64,000 bases of DNA from Imbricaverruca yamaguchii (Eukaryota; Arthropoda; Thecostraca; Neoverrucidae): assembly GCA_034440575.1 (NCBI GenBank), contig JAOTOL010001498.1, positions 248,001 through 312,000 on the forward strand. The letters are read 5' to 3'. The position numbers were made by a program, and so were the translations under genes. Positions within the stretch are counted from its first letter, which is position 1, and every line of letters starts with the position of its first letter. The notes under the pieces were generated by a model. The model was not told the origin of the DNA. It searched no databases and was given only the letters and a program-made list of their open reading frames with translations. Below are positions 50,880 to 63,408 of this stretch, in pieces.

Positions 50880-52700
50880 CGACACATGAGAGCAGGACGT
50901 GAATTGCCCGCCGCGTTAGCCAAGAACATTGCCTCCCATCCATGGAATCAGCCCTACGCAGTGCTAAAACTGCTGATCACCCTATCTACCTACCTATTAC
51001 TATTACCAGACCTATTCAACCTACTACCCACCTGCCTACCTACTGTTTTACCTACATACCTGTTACTACTACCAGACCTACCTACCTACTACTACCAGAC
51101 CTGTTCTAAATTAACTTAAGCCGGCGTCTCCAGTCGTATGGTTTGACGCATTAAAAAATCCTGACGTCTTCTTCTCACCAGTAATTGCGACAAACTATTG
51201 TCACTAATCATGCAAATTAAAGCCACCCAGCGTCTGGAACACTGACGTCAATGCTTCCCATATTTCTCCCGTGCTAACGAAAGCATATACTTCGCCTAGA
51301 CCCTGCTCCTTTATGATGCTGATTCAGTTCCACTCCCTTCTTCATGCTTTTCAATATAAATTGGTATTAAGAGTAGCTCCGCGAAACTTGGTCGCTGTTC
51401 ACAGCTTTGATGTACATATGGTGTCATAATGTCAACTTGTTCCGACATGGCTGAATCTACATCAGGCCCATCCACAATAAATCGACAATAGCATGTCATC
51501 CAATACTTTATATTTTCATTAAAATCATTGTGTGAGGTTATCCGGTGCACTGAATCCAGCTATGCCATTTTTAGAAAGATCCGGTCAATGGCCAGGGAGC
51601 TATTATAGCTACTGGCATTTCTGAGGTGCCACCTAACAATGGTGTCTTTTGTGGTCCTTAATACAATGAAAAACAAACCAAATTATGGAAGAGCATATAT
51701 CGGTAAACTCACAAAAATCCACTGAATATTTTGGTCATTGTTGAATTTTCGCTTACAGGTTCTCTGAAACCGTGATATCGTGACTTCAAGTCGCAGGACC
51801 AAGTTTTTCTTTCGAGACAGTCACATTACGATTTGAAAAAAAGTGCATAAATGAAGTTATATATTTTATCTTTTAAGTCAAACACAAACATGAATTTTTT
51901 CCCCTCAGACTCCACATATCAGTTCTAAATTAGACATGAATGATTGTTTTTCTGTTAGTTTGTCGTGGCCTGTTATGATATGTTTAGAACGGCATGTTAC
52001 TGGAATACAAACCTTTTGACGTTCGAGGCACGTGAGGGGATGATATTGTTAATTATCTGATATTGAGTGTTGTGTTGCACAAGTGTTCTAACTCGTAAGG
52101 TCAAGGACTAAACAAATGGCAGAAATGCTTCCGAATTGCAGTAGGTGGCCCTCTAAGAAAAATCTACAAGTGAAGTGAAGGGGCCAAAATAACAGCCCAC
52201 ACTCCATTTTCCAAGGAAAATACTTGTGTGGGGTAATTTTCTCACTATATTCCAGCTGTTATGCAATTTTGAGAGCGATCCAAGCAACAGTTAAGGAGTT
52301 ATAGCTTCTGACATATTTGAGTGGTCACCGAACTCCTTGAAGGCCTGATGCAGCTGATATAGGACACTGGATATAGGACACCAATAGGACACTGCTGCAC
52401 TGAGCGGGTACAGCGCCGCACCGAGGGGGCACTGCCTCTCAAAATTGAACAGCTAATACATTCGTCGGGTCTGTCTAATGTTTATACAACGAAATGTTCT
52501 TAGATTTCGGAAAATGTCATTTTAGTGCAAGCCGTCGGCAAAATCGGTCTCTTGTGCTGGAGATAGAGCTCCGTTGCTCCTCTTGGATCCGCTACCGAGC
52601 ATGAGTATTCACCATAACTGCGGACATTTTCGGAATATCTGTCCCCTAAACTCGTAGCCAAGTAGCAGGCTTTTTCACCTGTGACGACGCAATTCAGTGC
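50880..52700. other. No gene seen
   Basis: 50985-51110 is a TACCTACC/TACTACCAG pyrimidine repeat. 52350-52400 has a TATAGGACAC triplication. Otherwise unique AT-rich sequence. Confidence 0.45.
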
Positions 52701-52739
52701 TGAGAAAGCCGGGCTAATGCTGCGCGTCCCGTCAGCCTG

Positions 52740-52953
52740 CTTCTGTCTGCCGCATCGTGTCGGCTCCGCCGCGCCAGAGCGGACGACGTCGGCCGGCCGC
52801 GGCGAAAGTGGCCGGTCATGTCACGAGCGGCGCCGGGCCGTCACGTCACGTCACGAGGCCGAGTCACGGCGTGACGGCCGTGCCCGGCGAGAGCGCAGGT
52901 GCCGCGCGGCACGCTCGACAGACACGTGTTGGCGGGCGGAGACAGAGCACGCC
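52740..52953 (+). promoter_or_regulatory. CpG-rich putative promoter of a secreted-protein gene
   Basis: A GC/CpG-rich stretch with repeated TCACG and GTGACGG motifs directly upstream of a well-placed ATG at 52954. The role is inferred from position and composition. Confidence 0.4.
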
Positions 52954-53065
52954 ATGTGGCCGGCTATTGTGTGGACGTGGTGGGTGTGCGCGGCACTGCT
53001 CGTGCTCGGCACGTTCGGCGGTACATCTGAACACCAGCTCAGCACGTCGTGTGCGCCTCCTCACG
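52954..53065 (+). CDS. First coding exon of a secreted or membrane protein
   Basis: The ATG (ACGCCATGTGG) starts MWPAIVWTWW, continuing VCAALLVLGTFGG, a hydrophobic core with small residues suited to signal-peptidase cleavage, then TSEHQLSTSCAPPH. The donor CACG|GTAAGG at 53066 ends the exon in phase 1. This is a typical signal-peptide first exon with a CpG-rich upstream region. I could not find the second exon within the window, so the protein family is unknown. The same frame is open upstream to 52681, but that extension is GC-driven and lacks a better start. Confidence 0.5.
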
Positions 53066-56000
53066 GTAAGGACGCGCCGTCAGTGGGCTCTAAGTTCCTG
53101 AGTTTTGGGAGAAATCGAATCTTCGGTGAAAAATATATTTGACGATGTTCAATGGAAGGTGAAAATATTTCACATGAATAGGATTTCAGAGCACCAGAGG
53201 CGCACCTACGGAAACAAATTTGGGTACATTTAGAAGTTAATTCTAAATAGACTTGAGTGCAGCAAATCGGAAGTTGGATAAAAATGAAGGATTCGGATGG
53301 ATGGCAATAACTAACCCTGCGCTTCTGGATGAACACGTGTAGTCCCTTTGCAAAATCCATCGCCCAGTGTTATTCATGGGTGAAGATGAACGAAGCTGGA
53401 GAGTATGACACTCGATGTTCCTGCCTACTCGATGGAAATCTAGCATTAGGCTTATCGTATACACTATGTATTCTCGATCCAAAAATGTTGTGACCCTCAG
53501 CCTCCTCAAGTCTAAAAAAGTTATACCAGGGACATCACATGTGTGCATGAATAATATCTTTTAGCAGTAAGCAGCATGGCAGTGGTGCTAGAGCAAGAAA
53601 ATACTGTGGGGTAGTGTGCATTCTAAAGCAGTAGTATGGGTAGTGATGACGTGAAATGTAGGGGTGGCGGCTCTGCCGTCGGTGGGGTGTCGGGGGTGGT
53701 GGCGGGTGTGGGGGTGGTGGCGGGTGTGTGTGGGGTGAGTGTGGTGTGGGTGTGCGGGGTGTGAGTGGGGTGGGAGTGGAATGGGTCCGTGTGTAAAATG
53801 TGTTACAGATTTTGCCTAAATTAAACTGAAACTGGAATGGGTGTGCGAAATGGGTGTGTACAATGTATTCTTGATGCAGCCTAAACTCGAATGGAACTGA
53901 TTGAACTACTTGAGCTGCCGAACTTATTGGGGGCTTGACCTAACTCACTCCTTTGTTCATTGTGCCTATGTCAGTGGTGTATTATGTTGTTTTTCACCGC
54001 CAATTCCACCACACATCCCCAAACCCCAGCCGTCATGATGTTGGTTTGAGTTGCCGTCCCTAACACGAATTTATATATGTGCGAGGTCAAAGTTTTGGGA
54101 ACACCATATAGGTAAGTGAGAGTCTTTAGCCAGATTATAATTAATACGTTGCATGAGAGAATTGATGACAATTAAATTTGTCATCGGTTTGAATGACATG
54201 TCCGTATTGGGACTTTTTGGACGCTAGTAATAGTATAATTTTGTGCAATGTTCCGCACGAAATAGGTGCCTGTGTTGAGCCCCAAGCGGCTTCCGCTGAT
54301 CCTTAAATCTACCTACTCACGTTCATTCCCCTCATTCACTTCACATTCGCTCGCCTCATTCATGCTCTCCTTATTAATTAATGAATTGCTTGGTCCCCAA
54401 ATTTAGCCCCCCGATCCCCCCCCCCTTCAGCGGTACACAAACACATAGATCGACAGACCAATGCTCTAATTTTGATGGTATTACCGGGCTGAACAAGTAA
54501 ACCTTTCACTGCCAATCATGGCTGGCCTAGCCATTATTAGCAGCGTTTCTCGCCTGGACAAAGTCTTAACTGCAACGAGGGGGCTCATCGTACTGACTCC
54601 GAGGGCTGATACAAGTGCTCTGATGTCTTTGACCGACCTACCTAGCCTTAAGTTCGATCGATGCCGCGCCGGGCCTTATTCGTCGTACACTTGCGACCAG
54701 GTCTGACGTAACCCACGGGAGGGCACGGATCCCTACCACGTTGGGCACGTACCCGGTCGTTTTTATATCCTAGCCGGCCCTACCTCTTTAGCCTGGGGTC
54801 TTATGGCACGCCAAACCCGTCCATCATGCCTCTCGAACTGTCTGCACCAACCGTGCCCACGTGCAGAGTTCGGGGGTGGACAAACCACCGGGAAATGTTT
54901 TGCCTCTACCCTATAGTCCGGCGCCAGACTTCCGGCGAACGCAATGTGGTGGCCCCTTTATCGGCCCCTCCCACATGCATACCATGTTCGCCACCTCATC
55001 TGCACCTCTAGATCGCAGAGGCCAGCGTGATTTTGCGGTCAAAGATCCAGAGCAGGTGAACGAATACCCCCGAAGTGTCCGTTCATCGCACCCTCTGGCA
55101 ATCAGGCCTTAACCAAACGCACGTCATATATATAACCGCAATAATATTATAGGCAATTTAACTGGCTTCAACAGTCACCACCATCGCCCGAAAACGTTCA
55201 GTCCATAGGAGGACGGCTCGCAGGTCGGCCGCCTCGCTTATACATTTACTTTATAGTACAAATTGATATCATGCACATATCCAAGCATAATTGTGTAAAT
55301 CATTCCACCTTGTCGGGAAGTACTCATGGTACGATCTCCGTCTACGGGTCGGCTGTTGATGACCCGGTCAGAGCGCGCGCACCCCTCATCACCCGCGGCA
55401 CGGCCGCCATTTCAATTCTGGACGTAAATATCCTCCCCTCCTCGCACCTGGTCGCTGAGGTATTTACTACGCGGGCACCGTTTGAAGAGGGTCGTAGGTC
55501 TGACGTCATCCATTGCTGCACTCTATCTTTTTTTATCCGGCCCTGCTCTACCGCTCCTCCGGTCCGTCACTGCCGAAATGCCACCACCGGTCTTTGCTGA
55601 TGCCACTAGATAATTTATATGCTTTATCTAATATATTTGCCTTTACATACACCGCATCGCATCGCACTACGCACACACTGCTCATATACTTTCCGCCATC
55701 TCCGACATCTCCGTCCACTTCCTCCCCATCCTGAACATATCCTATTTGGTCCCCCCCCCCACCATGAGACGGGTCGCTCCCAGCCATGAATTTGGTGAGA
55801 AGGCAGAAGCTGCGGAAGAGAATTTAAGTTCGTTCGGAAAGGCTTGGGAAAGAGGATGACATGCCAAAAGTTTAGCACTCACATGTCCGATGGTGGGTGG
55901 CGAGTGGCCTTGGCTGAGTGCTTCCTCTCCTCCATCCGAAAACTCAGCCATCTGGCCACCGCTGGACGGCCCTCAGGCGTCGGTCCAGTGTCCACCGCCG

Positions 56001-56500
56001 CGCGTGTTCCAGACCTTTCTCCCCGCGTCTCCTCCCTTCCTCCTGTCCGTCCTGTTCTGTTCTGTTCTCTTGAACTTGCTATTGCTCCGCCTCTTTTTTC
56101 CTGTACCCACTCCCAGGGCTTCGGGGTGAGTTCGCGCTCCTGATTGGTTTTGGCATTTTTTCTGGCTTGGGTGGCGACGTCTTCACGTCCGGGCCACCGA
56201 CCTCACGGGTCGATGACCCTTCTTCCGGGGGTTGTCCAGATGGTGCTTGCACCTCCGGTACCCAGCTGGAGGTGCCGAGCCGTTACTTGCGCACGCCGTC
56301 TGTTGTTGTCGGACCGCCCGTTTGATCTTGGGCGCCGGCGCCACTCGCATGTGCCGCTTGTTGACGGAACCGCCGCTTTAATGTAGGCGCCGGCGCCACA
56401 CGCGGGCGCTTTCCGGGCAAGTGTTCGTACGGGACGGGTAGGACGGCCAGGATCTGACTGGATGTCTGGCGGCCTGTTCGGATAGGAAAGATATTATGGT
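53066..56500. other. No further exon recognised
   Basis: Probably the first intron of the secreted-protein gene or intergenic. 53690-53780 is a GGGTGTGGGGGTGG run. 54410-54430 and 55750-55760 have C runs. No coding homology seen. Confidence 0.4.
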
Positions 56501-56599
56501 GCCGAAAAATGTAAGCCTCCTTACAGAAACAGGATGTGGTATGGCAGTTTTGCAACATAGCATTGATGACTGGAGCTGTGAATAATTTGGCTATAATGT

Positions 56600-57480
56600 C
56601 GCACAGAAATAGTGTCAGGAGCAATATCGTCTTGCATGAATATTTCGTGAAGCAGTAGTGTGGCAGTAATGCCGCAAAACAATGACGTCTGTGGCAGTAG
56701 TAACAGATGTAGTGTCGTGTAGCGGTAATGTGGCATGTCAGTGATGTCTGGAGGAGTAGTATCGTGCGGCAGCAATATGGCATGTCAATACAGTCTGGAG
56801 TAGTAGTATCGTGCACCGGTAATGTGGCATGCCAGTGGTGCCTGGGACAGTAGTGTTGTGTCCCGGTAATGTGGCATGCCAGTGATGCCTGGGGCAGTAG
56901 TATTGTGTCCCGGTAATGTGGCATGCCAGTGATGCCTGGGGCAATAGTGTTGTGTCCCGGTAATGTGGCATAACAATGATGCCTGGGGCAGTAGTATTGT
57001 GTCCCGGTAATGTGGCATGCCAGTGATGCCTGGGGCAATAGTGTTGTGTCCCGGTAATGTGGCATAACAATGATGTCTGGATCAGTAGTGTCGTGTCCGG
57101 TAATGTGGCATGTCAGTGGCGTAAGGAGCGGTAATGTGGCATGCCCGTGATGTCTGGGAGAGTATCGTGCGCCAATAAAATGGCATGTCAGTGATGCATG
57201 TAGCGGTAATATGGCATGTCAGTGGTATCTGGAGCAGTAGAATTTGCAGCGGTAATGTGGCATGTCAGTGATGTCTGGAGCAGAAACTGATGTCTGGAGC
57301 AGTAATGTGGCATGCCAGTGATATCTGGAGCGGAAATGTGACAAGTCAGTGATGTCTGAACCAATAGAGTTTGTAGCGGCCATATGGTATGTTAGTGATG
57401 TCTGTAGCGGTAATATGGCATGCCAGTGACGTCTAGAGAAGTAGTGTCATGTGACAGTAGAGTAGCATGTCAGTGATGAT
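56600..57480. repeat. Degenerate minisatellite (GGTAATGTGGCATGCCAGTG)
   Basis: About twenty units of roughly 40-60 bp around CGGTAATGTGGCATGCCAGT and GATGCCTGGGGCAGTAGT. Most regular at 56810-57070 (about 62 bp), degenerating towards both sides. Confidence 0.85.
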
Positions 57481-57689
57481 TGGAACAGTAGTCTGTAGCA
57501 GTAATGACGCGTAGCAGCAACGTCGCACAGCAGTGATGTATGCAGGAATACAGTGTAGCATTAATGTCGTGTGGTGGCAATATTCGTGGAAATGACGTCT
57601 GGAGCAATGAGAAATGTAACAGTGATGACGTGTGGTAGAAATGTTCGTAGTAGTGATTCATCGAGCAGCGGTGCAGCGTGGTAGGAACG

Positions 57690-58445
57690 TTCGTACAAGT
57701 GCCGCCTGGACCAGTGATGTCGCGTGGCAGTGGTGTCGGATCAGTTGTCAGCGGCGGGCGCAGCAGCGGTAACGGTGGCAGGCCGGGTGCATCACGAGCG
57801 TACAAGTGCCGCCTGGACCAGTGATGTCGCGTGGCAGTGGTGTCGGATCAGTTGTCAGCGGCGGGCGCAGCAGCGGTAACGGTGGCGGGCCGGGTGCATC
57901 ACGAGCGTACAAGTGCCGCCTGGACCAGTGATGTCGCGTGGCAGTGGTGTCGGATCAGTTGTCAGCGGCGGGCGCAGCAGCGGTAACGGTGGCAGGTCGG
58001 GTGCATCACGAGCGTACAAGTGCCGCCTGGACCAGTGATGTCGCGTGGCAGTGGTGTCGGATCAGTTGTCAGCGGCGGGCGCAGCAGCGGTAACGGTGGC
58101 AGGCCGGGTGCATCACGAGCGTACAAGTGACGCCTGGACCAGTGATGTCGCGTGGCAGTGGTGTCGGATCAGTTGTCAGCGGCGGGCGCAGCAGCGGTGA
58201 CGGTGGCAGGTCGGGTGCATCACGAGCGTACAAGTGCCGCCTGGATCAGTGATGTCGCGTGGCAGTGGTGTCGGATCAGTTGTCAGCGGCGGGCGCAGCA
58301 GCGGTAACGGTGGCAGGTCGGGTGCATCACGAGCGTACAAGTGCCGCCTGGATCAGTGATGTCGCGTGGCAGTGGTGTCGGATCAGTTGTCAGTGGCGGG
58401 CGCAGCAGCGGTAACGGTGGCAGGCCGGGTGCATCACGAGCGCAG
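57690..58445. repeat. 107-bp tandem array
   Basis: Seven copies of a 107-bp unit beginning CGTACAAGTGCCGCCTGGAC and ending GGCCGGGTGCATCACGAG, very few differences between copies. Too uniform to be old. Confidence 0.95.
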
Positions 58446-60150
58446 GCGACGACCAGGTGGAAACAGTGTGACGAGGGAAGTGATGCAGCAGTAGTTTGTT
58501 GAAATGCAGGCTGGTGCTTAATTATTCAGAACGACGTATTGCAATGGAAGGCGTAGCCCGATACAGTCTCCTCTTGTGTATCTAAGGAAACGATGTACCT
58601 GTTTATCCGGACCACCCCGGTATAAACGTCAGGGTTCTGAAGCCTCAATATCTTTCTCATCGAAAGCTAAAAAGTCATAATTTCGCAATTCAGAATCACA
58701 CTCGCTCTTTTTATTCCGATCGCCAGCAGTTTTCGTTTCATATTTTCCCTAAAGTATTCGCACTTTTTCTTTCGAAATAAAGTGTTTCATGGCGGGATTT
58801 GAGCAGTGCCGGCCACCTGACAGCCGCTAAATTTCTCCAGTTTCACCGGCCAGTGACTACGTCATGCCGCGTGAGCTGGTAGCCCGGTCGGCACCGTGAC
58901 CGCGTGAGCAGCATGCCCTGCTGCCGGCCGGCGCCGTCACAGTGGCGGAAGTGCCACGCCGAGCGGCTGTGTGCCATCAACCGTGCGAGAGAGCTGCAGA
59001 CGATCATGATTGCGGCACACCGTGCCTGCCTAAGCTATTTCGCGAACAGTCTGCCGCAGTACATTTGCAAGATTTGATGTTCGGTATGTGCAGTTGTGAT
59101 ATACGTGAATAGTATTTAGCTGAGCAGTTCCATTTCGGAAACAGTGCCACAAAGTTAGACCGAAGTGGATTGCCGTTGAAGCGGCTTGAAGCAAAATTTG
59201 TCTTCGATCACAATTGAGGCAAAACTAGGAACGTTTGATGCCAAGTCTAAGGAGTTTGAAAATTGTGGCAAAATTAGGGGAAAGTGTGAGAATTAGGTTT
59301 TGCTTGGCCCTACTGAGCAAATGAACACTAGTTTTCAAGGTCCGCCAATATATCCAATTCGTTCTGGTATGTTGAACTGGGCCCAATTACAAACCAGGCC
59401 TAGTCCGATCAGATGGTGTTTTGTCTGGTCTATGAGCTCATGATTTTGCTCATGTTCTTCATCTATTCGGAAGGCAAGTGCCGAAGACGTTTGGTAAGGA
59501 ATATTGAAGTGAATTTCGACCACCTCTAAATATGATCACCTGCGACAAAATTCAATCATCGGTGGACAAATCGAGAATATTTATGGGCGTTTTTAACAAC
59601 AGTGTACGCATAATTTTGCAAGTGAATCTGAAACCTTCAATGAATATAAATTGGTGTATTAGTTTTACTCTGTTAATTGATATATGAACTAACATATTTA
59701 TAGGGCTAGGATGCCTATCCTTTTTGTATGGCCAGGACAAATTGGTTCAGTCTTTCTCAAGCTACTCTTTGTGGTGTGCTATGATTCTGTCGAATGTACA
59801 AAAGTAGGAATACGTATGTTAGCAAATATTGCTATGTAAGATAACACAGGACACAGGAAGCAAAGCACATGCAAAACAAATATAAATCCACACGAGGATC
59901 ATGTTGGGGATGAAATGTATTCAGGTAAAAGCTTATCTTATGTGCGAACACCGTGTTTCAAGCTCGCTTCATGCTTACTAAGGTAACTAAAATGGCATAA
60001 TGTAGCATTAGTATTGTAACGATGGCTTTATAAACTGTTTTGATCAACAACTCTTTAATTGAAGCAAAATAATGCATGGATAATGCATGGGTGCCATTGG
60101 AAAGTAGATGAATATGGGTCACATCATCAAATCGTTTCGTAATGTAAATT
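58446..60150. other. No gene seen
   Basis: AT-rich unique sequence with a short GC-rich segment at 58850-58990. Nothing supportable. Confidence 0.45.
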
Positions 60151-60480
60151 TGATCAAACTTTTTGCATACGATTACGTTTACATACGTTTACGTTTATAT
60201 ACGTTTACGTTTACATACGTTTACGCTTACATATGTTTGCGTTTAGATACGTTTATGTTTACATCCGTTTACGTTTACATACGCTTGCGTTTGCATACGT
60301 TTACGTCTACATGTGTTTACGTATACATACGTTTACGTTTATATACGTCTACGTTTACCTACGTTTACGTATACATACGTTTACGTTTGCTTACGTTTGT
60401 TTACATACACACATTCGCCTACGTTTGTTTACATACACACATTCGCCTACGTTTATTTACATTCGCCTACGTTTCGCCTA
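60150..60480. repeat. TACGTT/TACATACGTT short repeat
   Basis: About fifty 6-bp steps such as TACGTTTACATACGTTTACG; purine/pyrimidine patterned, drifting at the right end to TTCGCCTACG. Open frames are artefacts. Confidence 0.9.
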
Positions 60481-60483
60481 CGT

Positions 60484-60511
60484 AATGATATGCCACAGCT
60501 GGCATATCATT
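60484..60511. repeat. 12-bp perfect hairpin at a retrotransposon boundary
   Basis: AATGATATGCCA, loop CAGC, then TGGCATATCATT. It sits exactly between the TACGTT repeat and the first recognisable residues of the non-LTR element. Confidence 0.9.
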
Positions 60512-63408
60512 TTGATTGGTCGGTAGCTGACGACCCCATGGGTAGTGACCATTTTCCCATATGGCTTACATATCGAGGAGACAACACTTGGTACCAGACC
60601 GCTGCGATGGAATCTACCCAAGACTGACTGGGGCACATTTGAAACCCAACTCAGGACGCATTCTCCCCCCAAACTGGACAAGAGACACACTCATTGGAAA
60701 GTTTTTCATCACTGCTCTTAGAGGCAACATCAGGGTGCATCCCGAAAACATCTGCATCCCCTTGTAGAACCCCTGTTCCGTGGTGGACCAAGAAGTGTCG
60801 AGATGCGATTCGGGCACGACTCCGCGCATTCAAAATGCTTCCTCGAAATAGTACCATCACCAATCTAATTTTGTTCCGTAAGGTGAGAGCGAAGGTACGT
60901 CGGACCATCTTGGAAACCAAGCGTATGTCTTGGAGAGCCCATGCCAATACTTTGAATCGATGTACTTCCTCGTCACAGGTATGGCCCCGAGTAATAAAAT
61001 AATTTACGGTACACACTGTTCAGTTCCTCTCCCTGTGCTGCGAATAGCGAACCAGAACATCACCCATTCTGCACAAGTTTCCGGTACGATTGGTCATACT
61101 CTATCGCAAAGAAGTCGAGGGGACGTCGCTAAATGCTAATTTCGAGTTTTTACGTCATAAAGCCATATGAGAGTCGGCGCCAACTGACTGTATCACGTTA
61201 GTGCACAATTCATGCAATCTACGTTTCACCATGGTAGAATTAACCTGAGCAATCGGATCACTCCGGACTACATCGGAGGGGCCGGACGCATTCACAATGC
61301 CATGCTGAAGGGCCTTCCGCCCTGGGCTCTTGTCTCCTTACTTCCCTCTTTTAACTCATTGTGACTAGGTGGTCACCTTCCATCCTCTTAGCGGGAAGCT
61401 GTTGTAATCCACATTTTAAAACCAGGCAAGACTGGCAGTGATCACTTACACTATCGCCCCATCTCGCTGACATCATGCCTTTGACACTCATGGAACGAAT
61501 GGTAAATGTTCGCCTCAGCTGGTTTCTAGAAAAAGAAGGCATCTCACAAGCTCTGAATGTGGGTTCAGGAGGAATCGTACCGCTATAAATCACCTCTTAC
61601 GACCAGTCACAGTGATAAAACACAACTTCATGCAAAATAAGCACGTGGGAGCATTTTTTTCCACATAGAGGCCGCCAATGATACAGTATGACGTTACGGA
61701 ATACTCAAGAAGTGTGGAACCATGAGATGCGCGGACCGATGGGAACGTTTTTTTTTTAAAGAGCTTCCTGTGTGATCGCATTGCCCGTGTCCGCGTGGGA
61801 AACCATCTGTTTCCACGTTATGTTCGGGGGAACGGCGTTCCACAGGGGAGCTTGCTTAGCGTTGCGCTGTTTACAATTATAATCGATGACATAGCAAACG
61901 GACTGTCACCGAGTACTAGAAGGTCACACTTTGTTGATAATTAAGGTATCTGGCAATATGCAGCGCGATCACCATCCATGGAGAGATAGCTACAGATGGC
62001 CGTAGCTTGTCTTGAAAGGTGGACAATCCTAAACGGCGTTCGATTCTCTACTTAAAAACGGTGGCTGTTCACTTCTGCCGACGTCGCCGTCACTGTCCGG
62101 AGATGGTAGTTAAGTTGTTTGACCAGGAAATACCTGTGAAGCCCGCGGCTTGCTTGCTCAGCGCCATTCTGGACAACCGGCTATCTGCTAGCGCGACCAT
62201 CTGAACACATTGCGAGATGGGTGCTTCCGAGCAATTAATATCATAAAGTGTGTTTCACGAACTGACTACAGAGCTGATAGAGCAACACTTGTAATGCTAT
62301 ACCAATATCTAATTCGTTTGAAGATTGATTGTGCATTTTTTATATATGACGTAAAAGATAGTGCCAGTAGCTCCATGAAGCGGAAGCTTGACACCGTGCA
62401 CCACACAGCATTGCGGATTGCCACAGGAGCATTTCGGACTTTACCAGCTGCGAGTATTTTGGCAGAGGTCCATGAGCCATCGTTGGCAAGCAGACGAGAG
62501 AAGGTAGGACTTCGATACGCAATAAAGCTCAGGAAGTTTCCAGCACATCTTACATACCAATCCGTTTTCTCACACCGTATGTCGTTAAATTTCTGTTGGC
62601 AGAGAGGTGAAAGGCTACGACCATTATGTGTCAGAATCCGCTTACTACTTCAAGGGGCTCAAATCCCACTGCGGGTGGGGGGTTGCGAGGATGAAACACG
62701 CAAATTCCGCTATGGGAACTCACCTCACCAGAAATTGATGTCTTCCTTGCAAATACCAAGAAAGGTCACACAATCTCAGAGCTTTTCAAAGCAGAAGCAC
62801 TGGAGCTATTATAATTGTATTGTTGCTACTCTCGAACATACACTGATGTGTCCAAGTCAGTCAATGGAACAATTTTTGCATTTGTGTGTCGGACAGCTAC
62901 GGGATCATTTACCTTACCACCACATGCATCTGTGTACACTGCTGAGTTGGTTGCGATTATTAAGGCATTATGTTTTATGGAGGTTGGAGACGAAACTCAA
63001 CATCTTATTGTAACCAACTCGTTAAGTAGCTTTCGGGCCCGTCAGTCTTTTTACCCATCAAACCATTTTTCTCAAGAAATTATAGCACGTTTGGCATTAT
63101 TGGGTAGAGCGGGTAAGAGGATTATCCTATGTTGGGTACCAATCAATACCGGTATTATGGGATATGAGCTGGCTGACGCTGCTGCCAGGCGTGCCGCGCA
63201 GTCTCGTGGGACTCGAACTTTTCCTCTCACCGTCAGGGATTGCTACGTAAAAGTAAATGTCTTCCTCGAAGAAAAGTGGCAGGAAAACTTGAACTCTCAG
63301 GCTTTAAGCAAGCTTTGGTCCAACAATTCGGAGATCGTCGAGAGAGGTCAAGCATTTCGATATTTATCCACTCTTCAATTCGACGTAATCTATCCTTTTA
63401 GAAAATAG
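60512..63408 (+). pseudogene. Decayed non-LTR retrotransposon (endonuclease end, RT, RNase H)
   Basis: Read in order on the + strand across several frames: MGSDHFPIWL (60538-60567), the closing motif of APE-type endonuclease; TPVPWWTKKCRDAIRARL; RT motifs including NGVPQGSLLSVALFTIII (about 61830-61883) and SHFVDN followed by a stop where FVDD is expected; LNGVRFS and TVAVHFCRRR; YRADRATLVMLYQYLIR and LDTVHHTALRIATGAFRTLP (62380 onward); then an RNase H domain (62840-63240) with YTDVSKS, YTAELVAI, VTNSLSSF and WVPINTG. In RNase H the Asp of the usual SDS motif is Asn. Many frameshifts and stops make it dead. EN-RT-RNase H order fits the Jockey/I/R1-type superfamily; the clade is not decided. 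The 5' end is truncated. Confidence 0.85.
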
